Shown in pieces: positions 1 through 11,339 of a stretch of 64,000 bases of DNA. The stretch's first letter is position 1. The number at the start of each line of letters is the position of its first letter. The DNA comes from Paragordius varius (Eukaryota; Nematomorpha), in NCBI GenBank assembly GCA_964247055.1, contig OZ176053.1, positions 2,542,001 through 2,606,000 on the forward strand. The letters run 5' to 3'. Below the pieces are notes generated by a model. It saw only the letters and a list, made by a program, of their open reading frames with translations, made no database searches and was not told the origin of the DNA. The position numbers and the translations under genes were made by a program.

Positions 1-1427
1 ACAAGTTTTGAATATATAACAATGTATTTAATATCATTGAAATAAATCAATCATGTAATAGTTATTTGGGTTTATAGGGTCAAAATTTTAAAACCAAAAA
101 TTTTCAAGAGACTAACTAATTTGAAAATCATATAAATTATTTAAATATAATTTTTAGGGTTATATTAGTATTCAATTAACACTTAGATACATACATTTAT
201 TTTAGTCCTTCGATTAAAATTGGGGGAGTTGGATAACCCAGGCCTGTTTAAAATTAAATACTCTAAAAACTATTTAAGGAATCAAAACCATGGCAAAATT
301 TTGGACCTATATAACATTAATAAACCGAAGCATATAAAAAATTTATTAAACAATACTTAATGTTACTTATTTAAATTTAAAACCGAAAGGTAAAAATTTA
401 GTCAACCTAACATATGTGCATTAGCAAAATTTAAAAAACCACTTTTTCTATTTCTATCAATGATAAATGTAATTTATACAAAATAGCTTTAATTTTGACG
501 TTAGAATCAAATAAACACGATATTTTGCAAAAATTTTGTAAAATAAAATGGGCCGAAGTAGATTGACATGGAACTTTTTTTTTCAAAACAAAATTTTATT
601 TAGATATCTTGGCTTTTTATATAATTTTTATTAGGAGAGAAGCATAAATTTAAATTGGGACTGCTTCCTTCATTAGTTTTAAAAATACAAATTTAAATTT
701 ATTTTTATTCTGGGGTATTTAGATACCCCAAATTGAATCAATGTGTTAAAACAAAATCTTCAAAAAAGCCTTTGGTTTTTTTAATTAAAATTATTATTAT
801 CATAATCTTTTTATTTAGTAGAGAATAAAATGTATAGTTATAACTGTAAGTTTATTGCATGGCTATAAAAGATCAAGAATACCTTAAATCAAATTTTTGT
901 CATCAAATTTTGAAATTATAAAATTAATTAATATTGATAAGATGGTATTTTTTCAAAAACAAAGAACTCAAAAATGGCTGTTTTGAGTGACATAAAAACG
1001 ATAAAAAATGTTTTCATCAAAAAAAACTTTCTTGTATTATCTTTTTTGGACATTCATCATCATGTAAACAAAGTTTGAGCTATTTTAATCCACTAGTTTT
1101 AAAAATATAATAATTAAAAAATATGCTCTCCCTTCGCGCGTTTGTCGCTCTTTGTGTCCAATATTAACTCTCGATGTAATACATATTAGTGTGCATTTTA
1201 TAGAGTTTTCATTTATCTTTCGAATGATATATTACAAATGGGCCTTTGGTATATTTTTATAGAAAAACATTTTTTAGTAAAATTTTGATGAAGAGGGCGC
1301 ATAATCAAAAAAATTAAATTATACAAAATTCTTAGGTAGAATTATTGATTTGGATTTACTGTAAAAATATACTAAATATCAAAAAATGCTAAAGAACTTG
1401 AGTGGCAGAAAAATTTGTTGTCTAGTG
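1..1427. mobile_element. CACTA-like non-autonomous element, copy 1 (cut by window start)
   Basis: This stretch matches, in reverse orientation, the element at 34419-35518. Shared blocks include 1-185 (against about 35100-35350) and 756-1427 (against 34419-35090). The end at 1427 carries the terminal motif TTTGTTGTCTAGTG, which is the inverse of the CACTGGACAACAAA end of the other copy. No long ORF is present, so it is a non-autonomous copy. A block at about 186-755 is absent from the other copy and looks like a later insertion. The outer end lies upstream of the window. Confidence 0.65.
186..755. mobile_element. Insertion inside the CACTA-like element
   Basis: About 570 bp interrupts the alignment between the two CACTA-like copies. 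Its edges carry AACACTTAGATAC on the left and ATTGAATCAATGTGTT on the right, which are weakly inverted. A perfect small palindrome, GGGGTATTTAGATACCCC, lies near 712-729. No coding potential was seen, and the family is not recognised. Confidence 0.4.
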
Positions 1428-2269
1428 TTATGATCCGCAAATAAATATGGATTTTTTCATATACCCTTTCAAAAAAATTTTAAGCGATATGGTACCTTAG
1501 GTTTTCAAAAAATGTTTAACCATAGAAGAGGATTTCGGAAAGTTTCTATCTATGATCTATAGAGGAGTTCAAAAAATTCATTTAAATAAATGGCCTATTT
1601 GGAAGATCAAAAGCATTTTTTTATTTTTATTATAAAAACGTTAAATGATCCTTTTTAGGTGATGAATTTAAATTTTATTTAAAATACTTTGATCCAAAGT
1701 GTCATTTTTGAAATGGATGATATAACAACTAGCAATGATGTCTCTACATGATAATATTATTATCCGGAGCAAGGGTGTCATGCGGTTGTCTAAGAAATTA
1801 TGTGCCGCCTGCCAAAAATTTTCGAAATCGCATAATAAATAAAAATTCCAAAAATGCAAAAAATGCACACATAATCTTGGAATTGATATTTTTTGTAATT
1901 TTGAATTAACTCTCCACAGCGAGGGCAAACATTGAATAGTTATATTTTCTGCACTTACAGTCTTATGTAATAAAATATTTAAAAAATGGTTTTATTTTTT
2001 CAATGCGGACTGCCGAATAATTTGCGTTAAAACTAAGACACTAAAAGCTATTTGTATTGGACATCTTCGATCTAGAGCTTTTTATATAAGGTTTCTTTAT
2101 TTTACCCACTCCTGATAAACAATATTTATACCCGTAAAAATTGCCAAAATATGTTTGGACATGGAAAGTGCCTTATTAAACCTTTAAACTATTCCACATG
2201 TCCCAAGTACTAGCTAGAAATTTAGTTTTAGGTTTTTATAATTTTTATAAATCATATATCATTAACAAG
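1428..2269. other. Non-coding AT-rich stretch
   Basis: I see no gene, splice-bounded exon or recognisable repeat here. The short open frame at 1668-1928 on the minus strand has no start context, homology or splice signal and is treated as chance. Confidence 0.5.
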
Positions 2270-2440
2270 GATATGAATATCGAAATGATAAATGCGGTTA
2301 CATAATTTTTTTAAATACTACTTGTATCATCCAAAACTGAGAAATCGCATTTTTATCGGACATTCGGTCGAATATAGATATATGTTACTGAGGAAAACGT
2401 AAGATATTTATAAAAATATTCCTAAACGCAAATGTAAATC
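2270..2440. repeat. Dispersed repeat, copy 1
   Basis: Contains the block AAATCGCATTTTTAT followed by a GGACATTCGGTCGAATA-type stretch. The same order of blocks recurs at about 9330-9560 in the same orientation. The family is not recognised and no terminal inverted repeats were seen. Confidence 0.45.
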
Positions 2441-2589
2441 AAGATTTTACATTTTATTAGGTATTTGAAGAACCACAAGAACTTATAAAATCGCTTTTTT
2501 AAAGTTGAATTGAAAAAGTTGCAAATATGCAGTAAAATATTATAATTTATATTTTACCCATAACATATATAATAATATATATATTAGCG

Positions 2590-3165
2590 TAAATCTCGTG
2601 CTGCTACGCAGCCCGAGGAAATCCTTAGGACTTCTGGGGGAGGGGGGTGTTATTTGAAAAAAGGGACAATAAAATGATCCACATATGTGGATTATTCGAA
2701 ACATTTTTTAATAGCTATGATCTCATAGGAAAACGGTGCATTCATACTAGGATATTGTTTACTTGGGGGGAAAATAGATTAAAATTATTTTTGTGGAATT
2801 AGTTTTTTTGAAAAAATGGCTAATTACGTGGGGAGCGGGTAAAAAGAGGGCATAAATTAAAAAGCTAGCCGACTATGTTCGGCGCAATCGAAAATAAGTA
2901 AACATCATATTTAAAATTGAATGGTCCGACACGTTTTCCGGATAATTATCTCAATGACACGAGTGGATTTATGTTTTCAAAAAACCCCGTTTTTTACACG
3001 GGGTGGGCCCGAACTGGGGGCCTAATACAAAAAAAGGTCTAAGCTATTGTCAGGGCATTTATTAATGATTATTTTTTTCGACATTTATATTCGAATGGGT
3101 CTACCGGTTTTCCGGAAACAGATCACAAAGCCAGCATTTTCCATTTTTATAAATATATAGATTCA
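2590..3165 (+). repeat. R1 dispersed repeat, copy 1
   Basis: R1 is an unclassified family also found at 11340-12960 (+) and, inverted and duplicated, at 59236-61318. Shared landmarks in order are GAGCGGGTAAAAAGAGGGC, CCGACTATGTTCGG, AATGGTCC plus a CACGTTTTCCGG-type block, a GGGGTGGGCCCGAACTGGGG block, and a 3' end of GGTTTTCCGGAAACAGATC followed by an AT-rich TATAAATATATAG tail. The 5' 200 bp (GCTGCTACGCAGC onward) is less certainly part of the element. No conserved transposase frame was recognised. Confidence 0.65.
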
Positions 3166-3175
3166 CAATATAGAG

Positions 3176-3974
3176 CACGGGTGGCCAACCTTATTTTCCG
3201 CTGGCTACTTTTTGGAAAAAAATTAACGCGGTTACGCATTATTAGGTATTAAAAGATTCATTTATCACTTTAACACAAATATATGTATCTCTATTTATGG
3301 ATTGAGATGACTAGCACAGGGCATTTTAAAATGAATCTCACAAAAATAATTATTTTTGTATAGTTTTTTATATCTTAATTTTTACAAAATACTATTGCGA
3401 TGATTCGGAAGACCTCTGTTTGCCACAATCAATACACATACCAAAACATTGACATTTTTCAATTTATTAAATTTACAATGGATAATTAACTGTACATCTT
3501 GTGACTGAGTTTAGATGATTGAAGTAAAAAATGGATTTGTAGCCCTTGGCAGAGATCTTAATTTACCAGATTTTATGTGCTGCATGCCAGGTTTTTGGAC
3601 ATATGCTTCAAGATAGTAAATTCCATCAAATCGAAAAAAGTATCGTGCTGAAGTTTTAACAGATGTGAAATGGTTAAATCATGCTGCATTTTTAAAAAGC
3701 TTAAGACAATTTTTACTAGAAATATACCTATTACAGAGGAAAAATTATTCACATCCACTATTAAAGATTTAAAATCGCTTCTTAATCTAGATTTTTTATG
3801 CAATATCTGAGAAAATTTCACATTACAAATCAAAAATAAATTAAAGAAAATAATTAGTTTGTGAAAAACATTCTATGCCAAAATTTTTTTTATTTTTTAA
3901 AAAAATTTCAGGCAGGTACACGTTTTGGAATCTCGCGGGCACGAAGACCGCGGTCTACCGTTTGGCCACACCTG
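3176..3974 (+). mobile_element. hAT-superfamily remnant (GTF2IRD2/ZBED5-like), with 8-bp TSD
   Basis: The ends CACGGGTGGCCAAC and GTTTGGCCACACCTG are imperfect inverted repeats of the hAT consensus type. They are flanked by a perfect 8-bp duplication, ATATAGAG, at 3168-3175 and 3975-3982. Near 3640-3720 the plus strand encodes a decayed peptide including YRAEVLTDVKWLNHAAFLK. It resembles the stretch around the YxxVRWLSRG motif of GTF2IRD2/ZBED5-type hAT transposases. Only about 0.8 kb remains, so most of the transposase is gone. The element sits directly at the 3' end of an R1 repeat. Confidence 0.7.
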
Positions 3975-3982
3975 ATATAGAG

Positions 3983-6477
3983 CATTTGAAAACGTAAAGC
4001 CATATATAAATTGAGAAATTTATTAGATAATTTGCACCAAAGCATAACTATAATTAAAACTTCTCCATAGCTATACAAAGTGCAGAAAAACTATCGATTC
4101 ACATTGTTTTTTGCCTAATATCCAGGATTGGCGAAACTGCGCCAAAAAATTATGATTTTTTGACAAAAAAATTCTTTGATAAAATAACTCGATCGATAAA
4201 AGTTACTTTCCGCAATATGTATAAAAAGCAGAATAAATATGAAATGTTTTATTGATATTATACGCGATTTCCGCTGCATACATAATTTATTATATATAAT
4301 TAAAAAATTAAATTACCACATAATAGCATGCTTTTTAATTCATTTAAAAGTTTGATTTTTTAGTAATAAGAGTTGTTAAAATCGTAAGATAACAAAGGAA
4401 AATTAAATAGAATTAAATGAAAGTATATTTAGCTTCAATTCTTGTTAGTATTCATTTTTAATGTGCGAGTAAAATGCGATTTTTTTCGCTTTACTTATTT
4501 AGTGTAGGGTGGATGCAAACACCCGTCACTGCGCCCACATGGTATAATGCGACCCATATGATTTTGTCCAGAAATGCGGCTCGCAAAACCATTGGGCTGT
4601 ACCCTTTGCCCTATATTATCCTCATGATAATATATTTTGTCTAACCTTTTCTAAGGTTTATAAAAAAACATTTTTGCCATACGTATAATATTTGGGTAAC
4701 GTATTCATTTAATTTTAATTCATATAATCATTATTATATAAGTATGACAAATATTAAAATTAAAATCTTTAAGGCGTTTTTAAACATGGTTTTGAATCTG
4801 TCACCAAATTTTTGTTGAGCAAGTTTTTTCGATATCTGGGGTTTATTTTTAAAGCTATCATCTGTTAGTATTGTATCTCTAGAGCAATTTCCCTTTTCGT
4901 GCCTGGAAAAATAATTAAATTTGCAATTTTGACAAACGTATATTTCATCCATTCCTTTGATAAAGTTGCGTATTCACCAAAACAATCGTAATGTTTTAAA
5001 TATTTAATAAAATATTTATATGAATTATAAATGGATATATATTAATATTGTTATGATTCTCAACAATCAATATATTCTTATTGATTAGATAATATACAAT
5101 TTTATATTATTAAAAACGCTTAAATTTAAAATTCTGGAAAATATTAACTTTCCACGGTTGCAATGTCATATAAGTCCCAATAATAAATGGTAAAACCTAA
5201 AAACAATATTTATATTATTATGTCATTTTACATTTGACTTTTACATATAATAATTTAATTTAATTAATTATTTATGATGTTTTGATGTTTTTACATGAAT
5301 AATTTTTTGTTTTAAAAAAAAATATTTTTAAATTAAAAATTAAAATGATAACAGGTATGTATGTCCCACCCATGCATGCTATTTTAATTAATCACACAAT
5401 GATAATAAAAATATTTAAATTGGCTTTAATACAAAAAAAGGTAAAATTATTTCCGACTAAACGGATATTTTTAACTAAATAAATCAACAAAAATTATAAT
5501 TTGAGCCAAAAAATGAAAAAATAACCCCCTTAATTTGGTTTTATTAAAAGCAACTTTTATATATATATATATATTAACCGTTATATGACAAAAAATATTT
5601 GCAATTTGGACTAATCATTTTAGATAACATTTTTAATAGGGATAAAATTGATTAAAATTTAAACATTACTGGAAGATTTTATATAATTTTATAATTTTTT
5701 TTAAAACTTTTTAGCCTAAATATGGCTTACAAATGGAACACCTGAGATCTTTGTATTTTTATACATATTCGTTTGGATAGTTTGCTAGGCCAGAATATAT
5801 ATAAAAAATGGGAAAAATATACATCCTCTTAAAATAAACTGGAAAATAAATGTATTTTAAACTAATGGCATCAAAATACACAAAATATATAGTATTTTTT
5901 ATTTTAAAGGTGTTTAAAACACTTGTTAACCAAATTTAACATTGTGGATTTCGCAGTGAATAAAGTATGAAATATATGCATTGCTCGAATCGTTCAAGGG
6001 TTCAATAAAAACTTGATATTTTACACATATTTTTAAACTCATTATTTAACATTTCGTCTCGATAAAATATTGCCTTAATAAAAATTGAATTGGCGGAGTT
6101 ATGATTTCGATATCTCGTAATTAACCATATATATACGCTTTGAAAACTGTTTTAATTTAAGAAATTAGTAAAAGTATTAACTAAATAATTTTTTGACATA
6201 ATACCATATAGTTATATTATATACAATAGAAACTTTACGTTGCATTGTCAAATATTTGATTATCATTTGCATCAAATATCTTATTAACATCATCAATGAT
6301 AAAACGTGCGCATTCCCATTATATGGTAAACTTTTTAAACACCTTCAAATATTTGTCTATGACGATTGTCACTTTAGCCTAAAAAATATAAGTAACTGGA
6401 CTTACTTTTTTATTAAAAGGGACATTTATTAAGTTATCAACTGATCTCTTAATAATTTATAGACGGAAAAACATTTA
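3983..6477. other. Non-coding AT-rich stretch
   Basis: Apart from the doubtful small ORF at 4734-4952, I see no supported gene. Around 4540-4620 there is a short GC-richer fragment (GCGGCTCGCAAAACCATTGG) that resembles the hAT-MITE ends found elsewhere in the window. A (TA)n run occurs near 5555-5574. Confidence 0.45.
4734..4952 (-). CDS. Possible small tail-anchored protein, 72 aa (doubtful)
   Basis: A single-exon frame starts at ATG 4952-4950 and encodes 72 residues. The N-terminus has a cysteine pair (CQNCKFNYFSRH), with a further cysteine about ten residues on (GNCSRD), so a small zinc-binding knuckle is possible. The middle is basic and the last 13 residues (ALKILILIFVILI) form a hydrophobic tail, as in tail-anchored membrane proteins. 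I do not recognise the family. It could equally be a chance frame or the last exon of an unseen gene. No neighbouring exon, poly(A) signal or homology supports it. Confidence 0.25.
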   Translation of the reverse strand: MDEIYVCQNCKFNYFSRHEKGNCSRDTILTDDSFKNKPQISKKLAQQKFGDRFKTMFKNALKILILIFVILI

Positions 6478-6703
6478 CAGTCATGTATCCTTTATTTTAT
6501 CAAAAATTTATTTTTTTTTCGTTAAATGGGTATAAATATTTGGTAAAGAATGAAAAAAAAACAAGAACTCTATGGTAATTCTTATACTTTTTGATGATTA
6601 TGATATTGTTAATACCATAAGAGCTCTTGTTTTTTTCCATTCTTTATCAAATATTTATACACATGAAAAAAAAATTTTTGATAAAATAAAGGAAACATGA
6701 CTG
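6478..6703. mobile_element. Foldback MITE, 226 bp, TA-flanked
   Basis: Two arms of about 100 bp are near-perfect inverse copies. The ends are CAGTCATGTATCC and its inverse GGAAACATGACTG, and the arms continue through the AACAAGAACTC / GAGCTCTTGTT blocks. The element is flanked by TA on both sides (6476-6477 and 6704-6705), as expected for the Tc1/mariner class. It has no coding capacity, and the transcript would fold into a long hairpin. Confidence 0.75.
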
Positions 6704-7330
6704 TATTTTAATTTAAAATTGTGTTTTGTTAGTTTAGGATAAAAACAAAAACTTGACAGGACAATAAAAGCGAGGAGAAAAAAAGGGTAGTGTGTACCTA
6801 CACACGTTATCATCCAAATTTGAAATGCGTCCAAAAATATTTAACCATACACTATCGTAGTACTTTTGGGCGGAGTAATAACGATATATTTGGATTATAT
6901 TAAGTAAGTATTCACACGCGGATAGTTACGTGTTGTTTTGTTTTTAGCTTTATTAATATTGTTTTTGTTTTGAATGTAAAAAAAAGTCAAAATAAAAGAC
7001 AAAATAAAATTATTATTTATGATAATATAATGAATGATAAAGTGTGTGATCGCCGCACATGCATATCGCATTTTGGTCAAAACAACTATATCACTCACTA
7101 CCCAATATATAAATACCATATAAATTATTAATTTGTGTGTTATTGTGTTTATCTTAAAATAAACCTACTTTATTTTAATAATTTATATTTATCATAAATT
7201 TGTTTTGTGATAAAAGGCAGAAAGCATCATTATCTCTTCATACATTGTTTTTAGTTACCTGTCCAAAAAATATCATGTCCATTGATTGAACATGACATCA
7301 TTTAATTATTAATTTTGTTTTATTCTGCAG

Positions 7331-7365
7331 CCCTTAACAATTCGAATTATTCCAAATATACAAAG
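7331..7365 (+). other. Candidate small exon with strong splice signals
   Basis: The 35-bp segment is preceded by a good pyrimidine-rich acceptor (TTTTGTTTTATTCTGCAG) and followed by a consensus donor (CAAAG|GTAAGT). It has no stop in the frame reading PLTIRIIPNIQ. It may be an untranslated or coding exon of an unidentified plus-strand gene, possibly a distant 5' exon of SoxD. No partner exon was found, so this rests on splice signals alone. Confidence 0.2.
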
Positions 7366-9329
7366 GTAAGTTTTGGTTATTTCAATATATACGATGTTTA
7401 ATAATTATATATTGGAATTATAAAAAAATAAGGGCCTATATTTATTAAATAACTCATGTCTTATTCTAACAGGCCATTTTCTGTTTTTAAAATACATTAG
7501 CGTATGGTAATGTAAATAGTTTGTCCCTAATTACAGTAAAAATCTAATTTTTATACAGACGAATTGTGAAAACTTAAAAACAAAATTTTTTAAAGATAAT
7601 TATATTATTTAATTCTTTAGTTTTTTAATCTGTTTTAGGTAATAAGATATTGATTTTAAATAATAAAACATGCAGTTATATTTAAATTGATATATACAGT
7701 ATGTACATTAATGTGGTCAATTTGGATTATTTTCGGCCAATTTGTAATACAGTAGTTTATGGGTAAAAAACAACGAATGAATAAAATTACATTTTTTTCC
7801 TATCTTACAACCATAATTTTTATTTATTTATGGACAAAAATTATATTATATACATTACTTTACCAATTGGCTAGCATTAATGTGCAAACTGAACTTGCAG
7901 GGAAAATAGAGGTTAAAATTATGATCATCTTTAAAATATATTTATTTTTGGGTCTTTTTACTTTTCGTCTATAATTTTAATGTGTTGTTTTTTCAATACA
8001 TATTGTAGAATCATTAGAATTTTAATCATTATAGCTCAGCGTATCATCCAGAAATTAAGCCCCATTAGCTAAAGGCTAAAAAAATAGGGTTTATAATTAT
8101 TTTAATTGTTTTAAATTATTTATATATGATTATATATTTACACATTAATGGAAAAAATTATAAATGAATTTTGTTAAAAAAAATTAACTTTTCTCCAATA
8201 AAAGTCAAGATGTAGCAGACTTTAAGCATATTACATCGCCAACTTTTTAATTTTCTTAGCTTTACTATATGGTTTATTACAATTTAATATTTTCTAATAA
8301 CACCATATATTCCAATTAAATATTACTCAATTGACATATAAAATAAAAAAATCTTATGATGCTGTCTTGAATAAAAATCATATTAATATTTTTTTAACAT
8401 ATTCGCCTTTTGAAGGCCCTAAAATGGACAAATTTGCGTTCTGTATTATAAACAGTAAAAAGCGGGGGCAAAGCCCTTAAAAATTATAGAAAATAAATAG
8501 ATTGTTACATCTTTGAAATATAATTTAGCGATTGTTAATTTTAGAGACTGCTAAAATAATTAAAACCTTTTATATTGGGACATTTATATACTCGAAAATT
8601 ATGGCCCTAAATATATTATTTTTATATATTGAGTTTTATATTTAAGTACCTTAAAAATTTTTTGGGGTGGTTTACCCCTCTACGAATTAAAATTTGGATC
8701 TAAAAAAGTATTTAAGATAAATTGATCTTTTTTATTCTTTTTTTTTGGGGGGAATGTTTATTAACATATGAAATTGTCTTTTTCGTCGCCACTTTTGGAA
8801 TTTTCTTAATTGCTGACAATACAGGTTATGTAAATAAATTTATTTTATGGTTAATGCAAATAATTAACTATAGATGGCTTTCAAATTGCATTTTACCAGC
8901 AGAGTTTCGATATTTTGTCATTTTAAAATCACCAGTTCATTTGAAACGAGTTTCGGAGCTATAATTTGCAAGTTAAAAAACTGTAAAAAGAATTACACAG
9001 AGACAATTTTGATAACTAAATTTTAATCTAATTAAATTTTGAAACATCAATTATCAAAATGTACCCTTCAAAATTTAAAAGGTTAGAGGATGTGTAGGTA
9101 CAGACAAAATCGGTGTAATTCTTATATTCTGAATCATGGTACTTTTGGTTTTAGGCCTCTGCGTGATTTAAAACAGTTATTAATCTGTTGATTTCTCTGT
9201 GCAAATATGCGCTTATTACCCTAATAATTTTGTTTAAATTCTGAATGCCTCATATTCAAAAATATTATAAGTTTAAATTATAGTATTCTCCGGCAAAAAT
9301 GATTATAATCGTAAAAGCTTCAGGGTAAT

Positions 9330-9560
9330 GAATACCAATGATCAATGCGATTGAAATACGAGAAAACAAGATATTTTAATATTTTTTAATCAGCCAAAAT
9401 CAAAAAATCGCATTTTTATAGCACATTAGGTCGAATAAAATCAAATACAATATAAGAAAACGCGTCAACTAAATTTTATCTCTTAATGTTTTTCATAAAG
9501 TATGTCATAAACGCAAAATATTATCGGTAAATATTTATTATTTCAGAGCTCCTAGAAAGA
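9330..9560. repeat. Dispersed repeat, copy 2
   Basis: Shares with 2270-2440 the block AAATCGCATTTTTATAGCAC, then a TTAGGTCGAATA block, then an AACGCAAA block, in the same order and orientation. The family is unknown. Confidence 0.45.
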
Positions 9561-10211
9561 CGTATGAAGTTGATAAATAAAATTTTGGCATATTTAAATC
9601 AAAATCGGTAAAATATTTAAATTTTAAGCAATATCTTGTTTTAACAAAAGAAAATTTTATGACAAGTTGCACCAAAAATTAAGTAGCGTATAATTACACT
9701 TCCAATATATATTTATATACTATACTAATACTATAGTGGATGTAGACATCTATCACCTCAGTTTTTTAAGGGCATAATTTACCCAAAAATTGGGATTGTT
9801 TACTTTAGCGCCATTTTGACTTTTGATTCCAGATTTCGGGAAAAACTCCCTAAATAAAAAAGCCAAGATGTCCTCACGATTTGCCTAGAAAAATATTTAT
9901 AATATATATTGGATTTTGTAAAAATTATCCGCGCTTTACTTTGGTGTAAATTATCAAAAAAAACATTTTTAAGATTCATATGATTATTTAAACGCGATAA
10001 ATTGAGTAAGTCATATATATTATATGTATACAAACTCTTTTCCCGCATAATAACAAGTTTATATGATTTTTAAATCAGTTAATTCTTGTAAATCTTTCTA
10101 GGACTTCTGAATGGCCTAGCTTTTTGAAATAACGCAAAAATGCCGAGATCCCGCGATAAACAATATTAGATTATGACATTAAAAAATTTAAAAAAGCTTC
10201 AATTTTTTTAA

Positions 10212-10705
10212 TATACCATTTGCACTTCAAGGACCTGAACACTTCAAGGTGGTTCTTTGACTTTTTTGCTTCGTTTTTAACTTTTATCAATCAAATCGTC
10301 AATCATTCATCTATTTTATCGTTTTTAACATATTTTCTATTATTTAACATAAATTTTAAATCAATATCAACTTTTAGTCATTGAAAAACTGTATAACTTT
10401 ATTAATTTAATTTTTGGATATTTATAAGATTTTAAGACATATTTAAATATATATGTTTTCTGGGTTATTATTTACAATTTTTTATTGAAAACATTAAAAA
10501 GTTAATAATTTTGTCAAATTGGAAAATAAAAGTTTAAAATAAAAATTTTGAAAAAAAAATTTATTTTTAAATGAATAAATATATAATAAATAAAGAAAAT
10601 TAGGTTAAAAAATGAAAAATACATGAAAAAAATTAAGGACCAAATTGAAGTGTTCAAGGACCAACTTGGAGTGTTTAAGGATAATCCTGAAGTGAAAATG
10701 GTATA
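10212..10705. mobile_element. MITE family A (ATACCATTT ends), 0.5-kb copy
   Basis: The left end TATACCATTTGCACTTCAAG is matched in inverse by the right end (about 10687-10705: CTGAAGTGAAAATGGTATA). The inverted repeats extend about 45 bp through repeated CACTTCAAGG-type units. Related copies lie at 24534-24691, 27813-28078 and 49838-50086. There is no coding frame. The superfamily was not determined. Confidence 0.65.
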
Positions 10706-11339
10706 ATTTGATGATGCTAAACATTCACAAGCTTAAACAATTCGTAGTAGCTAAACCCTAACAATTATTTGAGTGTGAGCTTTAGATATTCAAATATATT
10801 TATGCCACAAATTTATTTTTTTTAAAAAAATTAAACGACCAATATTTTGTTTAGAATTTATTGTTACTTATGCAACCGCTTATTCGTATCAGTAGAATAA
10901 TATATAATAACACTTAAAAACATGCATTTTTGATAATAGTCAATGGAATGTTTGCGGGACTACAATTTTTATTCTTATTTGTAATTTATAAAATACTAGC
11001 TGGCCCTGTCACATCTTGCATCCTAATTTGCAATAAATAGAGGTAATGGAGATAAAAAAAATAATAAAAATTATATTTAATAAAAACAATGTCTTTGATT
11101 ATTCTTTTACGGGTTTTAGCATAGGCTATATTGTTTATCGAAATCGACCATATTTAAACTGTCCCTAATTTAAGTTAATATTCAACTATCATTGGATTTA
11201 TTTTAAGATTTTCGTTTTACAAAATCATGGTTAAAAGTTTTTTTTTGAATTTGTGTTCACACAGCTGGATCAAGGGATATAAAAATAAATCATTTGTGGT
11301 CCCTTATTAAAGAAAAGAATTATTTTACACATTTTCCCC

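Larger units (their letters stand above)
6706..10211. other. Non-coding AT-rich stretch
   Basis: No supported gene was found. Short open frames at 6895-7119, 7759-7974, 8722-8964 and 9800-10048 lack homology and exon-like boundaries. The only recognised repeat is the second copy (about 9330-9560) of the dispersed repeat at 2270-2440. Confidence 0.45.
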
